Shown one piece after another: positions 16,712 through 25,588 of a stretch of 64,000 nt of DNA. This DNA comes from Thermococcus gammatolerans EJ3. GTDB lineage: Archaea; Methanobacteriota_B; Thermococci; Thermococcales; Thermococcaceae. Below the pieces are notes generated by a model. The model was not told where the DNA came from. It searched no databases and saw only the letters and a list, made by a program, of their open reading frames with translations. Positions within the stretch are counted from its first letter, which is position 1. Each line of letters begins with the position of its first letter. Made by a program: the position numbers and the translations under genes. The DNA is taken from positions 1,116,001 through 1,180,000 of the forward strand of contig NC_012804.1 in assembly GCF_000022365.1 (NCBI RefSeq), written 5' to 3'.

Positions 16712-17614
16712 GTGAGTAAGAAGAGGGTCTGCCCCATCTGTGGTTCCACAGAGTTCATTTACGACCCCAGCAGGGGAGAGGTCGTTTGTAAAGTCTGCGG
16801 CTACGTCATCGAGGAAAACGTTGTCGATATGGGGCCCGAATGGAGGGCCTTTGACGCGAGCCAGAGGGAGAAGAGGGCCCGTGCAGGCGCCCCCGAGAGT
16901 ATACTCCTCCATGATAAAGGCCTGTCAACCGACATAGGCATAGACCGCTCCCTCACCGGTCTGATGAGGGAGAAGATGTACCGTCTGAGAAAGTGGCAGT
17001 CACGCCTAAGAGTCAGCGATGCCGCCGAGCGTAACCTCGCCTTCGCCTTAAGCGAGCTTGACAGACTCGCCAGCAATCTCCGCCTTCCAAGGCACGTTGA
17101 AGAGGAGGCTGCAAGACTCTACAGAGAAGCGGTCAGGAAAGGCCTCATAAGGGGTCGCTCCATTGAAAGCGTCATAGCGGCGTGTGTTTACGCCGCCTGC
17201 AGGCTGCTCAAGATCCCGAGGACCCTCGACGAGATAGCAGAGGTTTCCCGCGTCGATAAGAAGGAGATCGGCAGGAGCTTCCGCTTCATAGCGAGACACC
17301 TCAACCTTACCCCCAAGAAGCTCTTCGTCAAGCCGACCGACTACGTGAGCAAGTTCGCTGACGAGCTGGGCCTGAGTGAAAAGGTCAGACGGAGGGCAAT
17401 AGAACTGCTGGAGGAGGCCTACGAAAAGGGCCTCACGAGCGGAAAGAGTCCAGCCGGCCTCGTTGCAGCGGCACTCTACATAGCCGGCATAATGGAAGGG
17501 GAGAGAAGAACCCAGCGCGAGGTGGCGGAAGTCGCGCGCGTTACAGAGGTAACGGTAAGAAACAGGTACAAAGAGCTAATAGAGAAGCTCAACCTCAAGG
17601 TTCCGATAAGCTGA
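16712..17614 (+). CDS. tfb: Transcription initiation factor B (TFB)
   Basis: Archaeal TFIIB homologue that bridges TBP on the TATA/BRE element and RNA polymerase. The 300-residue product has an N-terminal zinc ribbon (CPICG near residue 7, CKVCG near 26), the B-reader region 'GPEWRAFD' and two cyclin-like repeats (about 105-200 and 205-300) with 'VIAACVYAACRLLKIPRTLDEIA' and 'GLVAAALYIAGIMEG'. The GTG start at 16712 is supported by GGGGGTG at proper spacing and by the known TFB N-terminus. It converges tail to tail with fen1. Confidence 0.95.
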   Translation: MSKKRVCPICGSTEFIYDPSRGEVVCKVCGYVIEENVVDMGPEWRAFDASQREKRARAGAPESILLHDKGLSTDIGIDRSLTGLMREKMYRLRKWQSRLRVSDAAERNLAFALSELDRLASNLRLPRHVEEEAARLYREAVRKGLIRGRSIESVIAACVYAACRLLKIPRTLDEIAEVSRVDKKEIGRSFRFIARHLNLTPKKLFVKPTDYVSKFADELGLSEKVRRRAIELLEEAYEKGLTSGKSPAGLVAAALYIAGIMEGERRTQREVAEVARVTEVTVRNRYKELIEKLNLKVPIS

Positions 17615-18634
17615 TCACCGGAACCAGCTCTCGAGTGTTCTCTGTTTTCCTGCCTTTACGGCTTTCTTCAGCCTCTCAAGTCCGTTTTTAACGCGTTCCT
17701 CGCTGAAGTCGTGCTCGTCGCAGAGGAACTTGAGGATGCCCTCCTCGTCCGGCTCGCGCCACTTAAGCTCGTAGTCGTCCGTAACCGGCGGGTTGAGGAA
17801 GAACTCCTTTATCGCGTACAGATCAACGTCGCTATCTTTTTGATACTTCTTCAGCGGATCCTTTGAGCGCTTGACGATGGTCAGGGCTTTTTTTGGACCT
17901 ATTCCCTTGATTCCGCCGGGGTTGTAGTCAGTACCGACCAGAATGGCCAGCTCGATTAACTTCTCCCTGTCAATTCCCAGCTCCCTGAGCACTTCCTCAA
18001 GGACTATCAGCTCCGGCTTGACCTCCACGTAGACGTTCTTTCCCGGGAGCTTTCTCCTCCCCGTTATCGTGAGGTTTCTGACCAGTCTTGGCGCGCCAAA
18101 GAGAAGTGAATCGTAGTCCTGGCTCGCGGAGGCGTAAACCCTCTTCTTGGCGGCCATATAGGCTGCCTGGGCCTCACCCTCGCTCGGGGCCTGCACGACT
18201 GGGACGCCCATGAGCCCAAGGAGCTTCTTGGCGTCCTCGATGAGGGTTTCATTCAGCTTTGTCGCCCTCATGGCGTACTTCTTGGCTTCCTCAATCTCGC
18301 CCCTCTCAAGGGCCTCGTGCCACTTCTCCTCGGCCTCTTCGCGAGCTTCGCGTCTTTTTTCGAGCTCTTTTTTCTTGAAAGCGGGTGGTTCGCCATCGAA
18401 GACATAGGCCGGCTTTATGCCAGCCTCCATCAGGTTGATCGTCCTGTAGAAGAACCCGCTCAGGTGAGAGGTTATCCTGCCCTTTGAATCCATGAGCGGC
18501 GTTCCATCGCGCTGCCTTATTGTTGAGAGAAACTGGTACATGGCGTTGAACGCATCTATCGCGACCTTTTTACCATAGAGGTTCTCGAGCTCGATCTCCT
18601 TCCTCGGAACCAGCTCGCCTATCTGGACACCCAT
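17615..18634 (-). CDS. fen: Flap endonuclease 1
   Basis: Structure-specific nuclease that removes 5' flaps in replication and repair. The 339-residue product has the N domain with '[14 protein letters not shown]' and '[15 protein letters not shown]', the I domain with '[13 protein letters not shown]' and '[12 protein letters not shown]' (metal-binding acids), '[18 protein letters not shown]' (H2TH), and a C-terminal PIP box 'QRTLESWF' for PCNA. ATG 18634 follows GGTGGTGAAG. It abuts tfb end to end. Confidence 0.96.
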
Positions 18635-18678
18635 CTTCACCACCCAAGAAAAGTTGGGAAAGGGGTATTTTAGGGTTT

Positions 18679-18739
18679 GCCTCCGTCTACCGGGTTCTCA
18701 TCACATCTCAGGGAGGGGAAGGGTCGTCATCGGCTAAAC
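18679..18739 (-). ncRNA. Probable C/D box guide sRNA in the psiE 3' end
   Basis: Minus strand: C box CCGATGA (18733-18727), a 15-nt guide, D' CTGA (18711-18708), 3-nt spacer, C' GTGATGA (18704-18698), a 12-nt guide GAACCCGGTAGA, and a D-like CGGA (18685-18682). The ends can pair: GTTT-A-GCC on the 5' side with GGC-AAAC on the 3' side, seven pairs with one bulge. The D box U-to-G change would turn the K-turn U-U pair into U-G. No TATA box is evident, so it may be processed from the psiE transcript. Confidence 0.55.
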
Positions 18740-19189
18740 TTTCTTAATTCCATGAGTGATGAGGAACTCCTCGTGCTTTGTCCTTCTCTGTCTCTCCTGG
18801 ACGTAGATCCAGCCCATCACGAATATTAAAGCCGCCATGCCAAAGAGCGTCTGCCAGCCGAGCTGATTGTAGTCGGGGGTTATTATGATCTTCCTCACCA
18901 TCGCCAGAACACCGAGCTCAACGACGTTTCTCATGCTGACGTGATGCTCCTTGACGTACATGGTCAGCAGTTCGAAGATTTCAAGGAAGATTATGACGAG
19001 GACTATCTGGTGCAAAACATCTTCGACATGGAGGGCATGGATGGTATCGGTTACCAGATGGAACATCATGTAGACTACATAGCCCATAGTTATCGTTGCG
19101 AGACCTATGACTACCATGTCAAAGAGCATGCCGAGCCACTTGAGCAGAAGGTTTTCAAAGGTGCCGATGTCGTGATGTCTCCTTACCAT
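18734..19189 (-). CDS. PsiE family membrane protein
   Basis: The 151-residue product has four predicted membrane helices (about 17-42, 52-72, 78-98 region and 112-135) with 'HVEDVLHQIVLVIIFLEIFELLTMYVKEHHVSM', the hallmark stretch of the phosphate-starvation-inducible PsiE family. Function is unknown beyond association with phosphate stress in bacteria. ATG 19189 lies 8 bases after AGGTGG; GTG 19201 is an alternative. The final codons overlap the probable C/D RNA. Confidence 0.78.
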   Translation of the reverse strand: MVRRHHDIGTFENLLLKWLGMLFDMVVIGLATITMGYVVYMMFHLVTDTIHALHVEDVLHQIVLVIIFLEIFELLTMYVKEHHVSMRNVVELGVLAMVRKIIITPDYNQLGWQTLFGMAALIFVMGWIYVQERQRRTKHEEFLITHGIKKV

Positions 19190-19409
19190 CCGCACACCCA
19201 CCTAAAGGTGATTGATTATTCTAAAAACTTTTCGGAGAATCTAAAAGTTATCTGAAAGCCTAATCTCCCCTCTGGAAGGCCCTGAACGTTCCGTTTCAAA
19301 CCTGCGGTTTTTTAACGTCCGTCGAGTTGAACATCGGCAAAAAGAGAGGAGAAAGGTTTTAACGGCTTTTACAGACGTAAAACTGTAAGTGTCATTCGAG
19401 GTGATAAAA

Positions 19410-20801
19410 ATGGTTGACCCGAACATCGAGGCCCTTTTCAAGCCGAAGAGCATCGCCGTCATAGGCGCTTCGGAGAAACCGGGAAAGATAGGCTACGCGA
19501 TTATGAAAAACCTCGTGGAGTACGGCTACGAGGGCAAAATATACCCCGTCAACATCAAGGGCGTTGAGATAAAGATTGGCAACCGCGTCTTCAAGTCCTA
19601 CAAGAGCATCCTCGATGTCCCCGATGAGGTGGATATGGCGGTTATAGTCGTTCCAGCCAAGTTCGTCCCCCAGGTCGTTGAGGAGTGCGGAAAGAAAGGC
19701 GTCAAGGTTCTCCCGATTATAAGTTCCGGTTTCGGCGAGCTAGGTCCTGAGGGCAAGAAGATCGAGCAGCAGCTCGTTGAGACTGCCCACAAGTATGGAA
19801 TGAGGATCCTCGGCCCGAACATCTTCGGGGTTGTGTACACCCCCGAGAAGCTCAACGCAACCTTTGGGCCAACCGACGTAATGCCCGGAAAGCTGGCCCT
19901 CATCAGCCAGAGCGGTGCTCTGGGAATAGCCCTTATGGGCTGGACTATCCTGGAGAAAGTCGGCCTTTCGGCGGTCGTTAGCATAGGAAACAAGAGCGAC
20001 ATCGACGATGCAGACCTGCTCGAGTACTTCGAAACTGATGAGAACACAAAGGCCATACTCATCTATATGGAGGGTGTCAAGGACGGAAGGCGCTTTATGG
20101 AGGTTGCGAAGAAGGTCAGCAAGGTCAAGCCGATCGTCATTATTAAGGCGGGGAGGAGCGAGCGCGGTGCCAAGGCTGCCGCTTCCCACACAGGCTCTCT
20201 GGCTGGAAGTGACAAGATTTATGACGCCGCCTTCAAGCAGGCCGGAATTATAAGGGCCCTTACAATAGGAGAGGCCTTCGACTACGCGAGAACCCTCAGC
20301 AATCTGCCCGAGCCAGCCGGGGAGAACCTCGTCATACTCACAAACGGCGGTGGAATAGGCGTCATGGCCACCGACGCGGCCGAGGAAGCAGGCCTGCACC
20401 TCTACGACGACCTCGATGAGCTCAAGGTATTCTCAAACTATATGCCTCCCTTTGGTTCCTACAAGAACCCCGTTGACCTTACAGGTATGGCCGGTGCCGA
20501 GAGCTACGAGGGGGCAATTAAAGCGGCCCTCGAGCACCCGGAGATGCACAGCATAGCCGTCCTCTACTGTCAGACGGCAGTTCTTGACCCGAGGGATTTG
20601 GCCGACATAGTCATCCGTGAGTACAACGCCAGCGGAAGAAAGAAGCCGCTCGTCGTTGCCATCGTCGGTGGAATCGAGGCCAAGGAAGCCATCGACAGGC
20701 TCAACGAGGAGGGAATCCCAGCCTATCCGGAGCCGGAGAGGGCCATAAAGGCTCTGGCAGCGCTCTACCGCTGGAGCAGGTGGAAGGCCAGGGGGAGATG
20801 A
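19410..20801 (+). CDS. ADP-forming acyl-CoA synthetase, alpha subunit
   Basis: Forms the alpha subunit of an archaeal NDP-forming acyl-CoA synthetase, which makes ATP from acyl-CoA, ADP and phosphate at the end of sugar or amino-acid fermentation. The 463-residue product has the CoA-binding Rossmann domain ('KSIAVIGASEKPGKIGYAI'), the ligase-CoA domain and the phosphohistidine in 'AASHTGSLAG' (His260). No ATP-grasp beta subunit is encoded beside it; Thermococcales often keep it elsewhere. ATG 19410 follows GAGGTGAT; a TTTTAAC element lies about 50 bases upstream. Confidence 0.92.
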   Translation: MVDPNIEALFKPKSIAVIGASEKPGKIGYAIMKNLVEYGYEGKIYPVNIKGVEIKIGNRVFKSYKSILDVPDEVDMAVIVVPAKFVPQVVEECGKKGVKVLPIISSGFGELGPEGKKIEQQLVETAHKYGMRILGPNIFGVVYTPEKLNATFGPTDVMPGKLALISQSGALGIALMGWTILEKVGLSAVVSIGNKSDIDDADLLEYFETDENTKAILIYMEGVKDGRRFMEVAKKVSKVKPIVIIKAGRSERGAKAAASHTGSLAGSDKIYDAAFKQAGIIRALTIGEAFDYARTLSNLPEPAGENLVILTNGGGIGVMATDAAEEAGLHLYDDLDELKVFSNYMPPFGSYKNPVDLTGMAGAESYEGAIKAALEHPEMHSIAVLYCQTAVLDPRDLADIVIREYNASGRKKPLVVAIVGGIEAKEAIDRLNEEGIPAYPEPERAIKALAALYRWSRWKARGR

Positions 20802-20861
20802 TTTCCCCTGTTTTTCAAAACCTTTTTATACCGCTTTGGCGTAACCCATTAGGGTGTCTGT

Positions 20862-21650
20862 ATGGCGGGTCACCTGAGGATCATGGGTGTTCTTGTTTTT
20901 CTAATCGGCCTCCTTCTCACGGCAACGTACAGCCGACCTAACTGTTCGGGGATCGCCTGTACGTCCCCCGGTTTTCCCGTCCTCGAGCTCTCGGAGTACA
21001 GAGTGGAAAACGGTGGAAGCGTTGACGCCTACGTTCTTGCCTTTGAAGGGAACTGTAGCGGTAAAGTCCACAGCGTTTTCTCTAACAAGGGAAACGTAAG
21101 GTTCCAGAGAAAAGGGCCGGTTTACGTCGCTGACAGAATGGAACACTTTGAGGCCTTTTACGTTCCCGGATGCAGGGGAAACCTGACGGTCTACACTGTC
21201 AAAACGTACCTCTCCAACGTTACCCGCCCAAACGTCACATACGATATTGGGGGCTACCTCTTCCTAGGCGATTACAGCCTGCCCCTCAGGGAGTTCTACA
21301 TGAGGATCTCGGGCAGGGTGAACCCAAGGGTCACGACAAGGCTCGAACTCTCCCTCGCGGAGAATTTTGGGACGTATGAGGCCACTTACCTCAACGGCAC
21401 CCTCCATCTGGGGGATGTACTCTACCAGAGGTCCCTTGAGGGAATACTCGTGAAGAACGGGACGCTGGTCAGGGAAATGGTCGTTTACGATAACCCTGCC
21501 CCTTACCTCAGGTTTAAAAACTGCGTTGAGCACTACAACGAAACCTTAGAAGCCTGCCGGGCCAGCGGCTCCCCGGAGTACCAGCTTCCCCTCGGGCTCG
21601 GCCTCATGCTCGCGGGCATCGCCCTCTTCGCTTACGGGATGAAGTTTTAA
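20862..21650 (+). CDS. Secreted or membrane-anchored protein, unknown function (262 aa)
   Basis: The sequence shows an N-terminal hydrophobic segment (about 7-24), a ~210-residue external domain with about seven Asn-X-Ser/Thr sequons and paired Cys, and a C-terminal membrane helix (about 242-260). This is a type of bitopic surface protein common in Thermococcales, but I recognise no named domain. Start ATG 20862 is preceded by AGGGTG and by a TTTTTATAC TATA box at 20823-20831, so it is its own transcription unit. Confidence 0.7.
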   Translation: MAGHLRIMGVLVFLIGLLLTATYSRPNCSGIACTSPGFPVLELSEYRVENGGSVDAYVLAFEGNCSGKVHSVFSNKGNVRFQRKGPVYVADRMEHFEAFYVPGCRGNLTVYTVKTYLSNVTRPNVTYDIGGYLFLGDYSLPLREFYMRISGRVNPRVTTRLELSLAENFGTYEATYLNGTLHLGDVLYQRSLEGILVKNGTLVREMVVYDNPAPYLRFKNCVEHYNETLEACRASGSPEYQLPLGLGLMLAGIALFAYGMKF

Positions 21651-21682
21651 GTCCCTTCCCCCATTTTCCTTCGGTGGTGGCA

Positions 21683-22390
21683 TTGATCATAGCGCTCATC
21701 AGCGACATCCACTCGAACCTGGAGGCGCTCGAAGCTGTCTGGAATGAGATCAAGGATGCCGACGCTTTCCTCTGCATGGGTGACTTGATCGGTTACGGGG
21801 CTAGTCCAAACGAGGTCGTTGACTTTGTGAGGCGACAGATGGAGAGGAGAACCTTCCTCTGCGTCCGCGGAAACCACGACAACGCGATTGCCTTCGGGGC
21901 GGACTGGGGCTTCAACCCCTACGCGAGGCAGGCTGTACGGTGGCATCAGCGGGTCATGACGATAGAAAACCTCGAGTTTCTCCGGCGACTGCCGGTGAGA
22001 CAGCTTTTTGAGGACGACACAGGAAGGAGCTACATCCTCATTCACGGCTCCCCGAGGGCTCCCCTGGACGAGTACCTCTTCCCCTGGCTCCCTGAGAGTG
22101 AGTTTAAAGCAGTTTTGAGCTACGTCCGTCAGGACGACCTCCTAGTCGGCCACACTCACGTGCCAATGCTGAAGGTGATCGAGGGAAGGAGGATAATAAA
22201 CCCCGGATCGGTGGGCCAGCCGAGGGACGGGAACTGGAGGGCTAGCTATGCGATAATCGATACGGAAAGAGAACCACCGGACAACATCGAGTTCCACCGT
22301 GTGGAGTATGATGTAGAAGAAGCCGCCAGAAAGATAATAGAGGCGGGTCTGCCGATGTTTCTGGCCAATAGGCTCTTCGAGGGTTATTAA
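21683..22390 (+). CDS. Metallophosphoesterase (YfcE/MJ0936-like)
   Basis: A ~235-residue calcineurin-like phosphodiesterase with the motif series 'ALISDIHSNLEALEAV' (D-x-H), 'CMGDLIGYG' (GD), 'CVRGNHDNA' (GNHD), 'LIHGSP' (H) and 'LVGHTHVPM' (GHTH). The physiological phosphodiester is unknown. The start is uncertain: TTG 21683 has GGTGG at ideal spacing, while GTG 21674 and 21677 overlap that site. The 3' end overlaps the convergent PRC-barrel gene by 4 bases. Confidence 0.9.
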   Translation: MIIALISDIHSNLEALEAVWNEIKDADAFLCMGDLIGYGASPNEVVDFVRRQMERRTFLCVRGNHDNAIAFGADWGFNPYARQAVRWHQRVMTIENLEFLRRLPVRQLFEDDTGRSYILIHGSPRAPLDEYLFPWLPESEFKAVLSYVRQDDLLVGHTHVPMLKVIEGRRIINPGSVGQPRDGNWRASYAIIDTEREPPDNIEFHRVEYDVEEAARKIIEAGLPMFLANRLFEGY

Positions 22391-22671
22391 CGGTGTCTTA
22401 TTCCCCGGAGCTTCGATTTTACTGCCAGCTTGCTGGAATCGATGATTATGACCTCACCGATGCTCCGTACCGCACTCACTGGGATTAGAAGAAGACCCTC
22501 ATGGTCAGTGACGAACTCGCTCGTGTCAAGATCCTCGTCCGGTTCCGCGACTATAACGAGGAGTTCCCCGGTTTTCTCGTCGAAGCTGAGATCGTAAACC
22601 CATCCAAGCCTGATTCCCGTGTCCGTGATAAGCTCGACGTCCCTGAGCTTTGAAGCGAGTATCTTAACCAT
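22387..22671 (-). CDS. PRC-barrel domain protein
   Basis: A 94-residue single PRC-barrel domain: 'ASKLRDVELITDTGIRLGWVYDLSFDEKTGELL' and 'GLLLIPVSAVRSIGEVIII' are the barrel strands. Stand-alone archaeal PRC-barrel proteins include the CdpB/CdpA group of cell-division factors, but one short protein cannot be assigned to these by eye. ATG 22671 follows GGTGTTGAAG, and an AAGTTTTATAC promoter element lies about 40 bases upstream. Confidence 0.85.
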   Translation of the reverse strand: MVKILASKLRDVELITDTGIRLGWVYDLSFDEKTGELLVIVAEPDEDLDTSEFVTDHEGLLLIPVSAVRSIGEVIIIDSSKLAVKSKLRGIRHR

Positions 22672-22784
22672 CTTCAACACCCCTCCATTTTACGGTGTGC
22701 TTAAATCATCACGATCGTATAAAACTTTTTCCACACGGCGATACAGAATCGAAAACCAAAAAGTCTATCAATGATGGGAGTGAG

Positions 22785-23513
22785 CTAACCCGGGCGATGA
22801 AGAGATTCATCCCTCCTGACGGGGACTCGCTCCCCCCGAGATGAAGACGCGGTCCCCCCTCGAGCCCCTTTTAGTTCTCCTCCGATTATTTCTAGTGTTT
22901 TGTTGGTGATTTTTTGTAGTCTTGGATCGTGGGAGGTGATTATCATTGGAACCCTCCCCTTGAGCGCTGAGAGAACATTAACAACAGCCTCCGAATTCTC
23001 CGCGTCAAGCATCGAAGTCGGCTCGTCGAGGAGCAAGAGACCCGGATCATCAGAAAGCACCATCAACAACTCAGCCCTCTTTAGCTCACCCCCACTCAGC
23101 TGGTCCGGATGCTTATCGAGGATGGTTTTAATGTTGAGTTCCTCCGCGAGCTCTCGCACTAAACTTTCATTAAGGCTTCTTCCCCTGCCTTTTGCGTAGA
23201 AGATGATGTTCTCCCACACGGTCAGCTCGTTTATCATCCTGCCCTCCTGCGTGAGGTAGCCAATCCTCCGCCTGATCGCTAAAGCGCGTTTCTCGTCCTT
23301 TGGTTTAAGCCCGAAAACTTTGACTGTTCCGTGTATTGGCTGGACTAAGCCGAGGATTGCTTTGAGGATTGTTGTCTTCCCGCTTCCAGATGGCCCCATG
23401 ATGAGGAGTACTTCTCTATCATTCAAGCTGAAGGTGACTCCCCTTAACGCCAAAACTCCACCCGTGTAGGTTTCGTACTTTACAAAAACGTCCTTAAACT
23501 CGACAACGGTCAT
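22785..23513 (-). CDS. ABC transporter ATP-binding protein (LolD/MacB-like)
   Basis: A 242-residue ATPase with Walker A 'GPSGSGKTT', Q-loop 'YLTQEGRM', signature 'LSGGELKR', Walker B 'LLLLDEPTS' and switch His 'ITSHDPRL'. It pairs with the FtsX-like permease encoded directly upstream (stop and start are one base apart), giving a MacB-type transporter or mechanotransmission complex. The last ~20 residues are Arg- and Ser-rich and unlike usual family ends; they may be a lineage-specific tail. Confidence 0.9.
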   Translation of the reverse strand: MTVVEFKDVFVKYETYTGGVLALRGVTFSLNDREVLLIMGPSGSGKTTILKAILGLVQPIHGTVKVFGLKPKDEKRALAIRRRIGYLTQEGRMINELTVWENIIFYAKGRGRSLNESLVRELAEELNIKTILDKHPDQLSGGELKRAELLMVLSDDPGLLLLDEPTSMLDAENSEAVVNVLSALKGRVPMIITSHDPRLQKITNKTLEIIGGELKGARGGTASSSRGERVPVRRDESLHRPG

Positions 23514-23514
23514 T

Positions 23515-25563
23515 TCACCACCCCCATATGTGCGGCGGCCGGAAAAGCGACTCAACAATGAACTTGCCTCCCGTAAAGGTTATCTCGGCGCGAGTGTAGA
23601 CAAGCCCGATGTAAGCATCCACGAAGGCCACCAAAAACGCAGTGATGAGCAGACTCAGCACGACCACAAAGATGAGCTGAGACGTCATGAACTTCAGAAA
23701 CGACCCCCTTACTTCCGTTTTTTCCATTCCCCTGATGCCCGAATACAAGCTAATCCTGAGGTATTGTCTGAATGAAAGCGCCGCAAGAACCGCGATGGAG
23801 AGCAAGCCGAAAAGCGCGAACCACGTTCCCAGTGCGCTGAGGTATCTCCCGAAGATATCGAGGGAGACAGTTTCCGGATATCCAACGACTGCCAAGTACT
23901 CGTTCCTGTATATCTCCTCCAGAACCCTGTGGATTGAGGTGATCCTCGGGATCAGTGCGATTGAGAGGGAGTAGGCGGAGAACGTTATCACCTGTCCGTA
24001 GTTCTTCAGCCACCTGAAGTAGTATCTCGTATCAAAGGGCCGCTCCAGCAAAGAGAGGCCCCACACGCACATCCTCTGAAAGAGCGATCCAACGAACAGG
24101 CCGAGCAGCGGGATCAACGCCGTCAGCATCGCGAGAAAGATCGAGAGTCCCCCGTAACCTCTGGCCAAGAGGACGGTCTCGTTTATCCTCGCGTATCCGA
24201 GGGCGATGAGCACTCCCATGAACGCTATAGCCGAAGCGATTACCTTTGACGACAGGTTGAAAGAGGCCGCCCTATCCGAGATCGCCACGGAAACCAGAAC
24301 GAGGATCACCACCGCAAGCTCCGCGGAAACCGGTAAGCCCCTGCCAGTTGTTTCCTCGAAGATCCTGTAGGCAGCTAGGGAAACTCCGATTGTGAGCAGA
24401 AAGACGGCCGTTTTCTGAATTAGCGTTACTTTACTACTGATCCCCCGGAGGGAGAGCACTTCGAGGTCTTTTCTCAGGTCGGAGAACATGCTCGCTCCGG
24501 AGTAGATCAGCATGAGGAAGAGCGGCAGGTAGAACACAACGAGCAGTCCGCCGAAGAGGCCGAAGAACTTCAAAGTCTGGCTCCCTGAGTTCTTCACAAT
24601 GGTGAGTATATCCGACTTCTCAAGCTCCGGTCCTATGAGCTTCCCCATCATGCACCACTTTTTCCTGTTCTCCAAAAGGATCTGGCTTAGTTTGTACTCC
24701 AGCTCCTTGGGGGTTATGGAGAGCCACGTCCCGTTTAGGTAGGCCCAATCATCCCCAAAAACTATCATCGGCCTGTTCCTGCATCTCTCTTCTTGATAAA
24801 ACTTCACCGTTGAGTTTATTATCCTGTCGGGGATCTCCTTCTTTAGGGCCTTCTCCAAAACGCTGGGATCGCGGTGTATGCTCCGAAAGTTGACGGCGAT
24901 GTAGACGGGAAGTACGTAGCCGCTTGAGTTTATCAAAAGCGAGTTTCCGCGCCTGATGCAGGCGTTGACGGCCCATTCCCTCAGCGGGGCCGCCACCTGA
25001 ACGTACTCAACCTCCTTGTTCTCGAGCAGGGGATACTCCTTAAAGATGCCGTACGCTTTCCTCAGCTCTACACTTCCGTTGAAAACCCTTGAGATCACGT
25101 CCCCGGCTGAGATATTTCCGTTCAGCCTCTCCTTCAGCAGAACTATGGAGGAGCTGGAGAAGTTTCCTCCAAAGCCGAACGCCCTCAGATCTTTGGGGGT
25201 CTCAAAGAGGTACACAACGACGTTCACCGTGTGGTTGTCAATCCTCACGGGCTTTAGCAGGGACCACGAAAACGCTATCAGAACGCCGCTTTCCGTGCTG
25301 TTGTTTGAAGTTCCTGCCCTGAGATCCTCGATGGCAGTTCTCAGCTCTTCCGTCAGGTTCGTCGAGTTTCTCCCGAAGTCCAGCATAACCCTGTAAACTG
25401 AGTGGGGGCGGTATTCCTTGAAGCCGTATTCGAGGTTCGCGTCGACGAGCGTTCCGACCTGAGAGACGAGGTTCAGCATGATGAGGGAGATTATGAAGAC
25501 CATTCCCAACAGGAAGCCGAGGCTCCTCTTTTTGATGAGGATCTTCAGAGCGTGGCGGATCAC
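23515..25563 (-). CDS. FtsX-like ABC transporter permease (682 aa)
   Basis: The first membrane helix (about 15-35) is followed by a large external region (about 36-325) with many glycosylation sequons and several Cys, then a cluster of helices with an FtsX-like segment ('FYLPLFLMLIYSGASMFSDLRKDLEVLSLRGIS' region near 345-380) and further helices to residue ~660. The fold agrees with type VII ABC systems. The GTG start at 25563 has GGGTGAT upstream. It lies between a secreted protein gene and the ATPase gene, so the three probably form one complex or pathway. Confidence 0.85.
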   Translation of the reverse strand: MIRHALKILIKKRSLGFLLGMVFIISLIMLNLVSQVGTLVDANLEYGFKEYRPHSVYRVMLDFGRNSTNLTEELRTAIEDLRAGTSNNSTESGVLIAFSWSLLKPVRIDNHTVNVVVYLFETPKDLRAFGFGGNFSSSSIVLLKERLNGNISAGDVISRVFNGSVELRKAYGIFKEYPLLENKEVEYVQVAAPLREWAVNACIRRGNSLLINSSGYVLPVYIAVNFRSIHRDPSVLEKALKKEIPDRIINSTVKFYQEERCRNRPMIVFGDDWAYLNGTWLSITPKELEYKLSQILLENRKKWCMMGKLIGPELEKSDILTIVKNSGSQTLKFFGLFGGLLVVFYLPLFLMLIYSGASMFSDLRKDLEVLSLRGISSKVTLIQKTAVFLLTIGVSLAAYRIFEETTGRGLPVSAELAVVILVLVSVAISDRAASFNLSSKVIASAIAFMGVLIALGYARINETVLLARGYGGLSIFLAMLTALIPLLGLFVGSLFQRMCVWGLSLLERPFDTRYYFRWLKNYGQVITFSAYSLSIALIPRITSIHRVLEEIYRNEYLAVVGYPETVSLDIFGRYLSALGTWFALFGLLSIAVLAALSFRQYLRISLYSGIRGMEKTEVRGSFLKFMTSQLIFVVVLSLLITAFLVAFVDAYIGLVYTRAEITFTGGKFIVESLFRPPHIWGW

Positions 25564-25588
25564 CGCATATCACCCGTACTCATCTTCG

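Noticed and set aside
22771-22819. Third C/D box RNA candidate on the plus strand (ATGATGG, GCGATGA, CTGA)
   Set aside because: No D' box, guides of about 9 and 15 nt, an imperfect C box, no terminal stem, and overlap with the end of the ABC ATPase gene.
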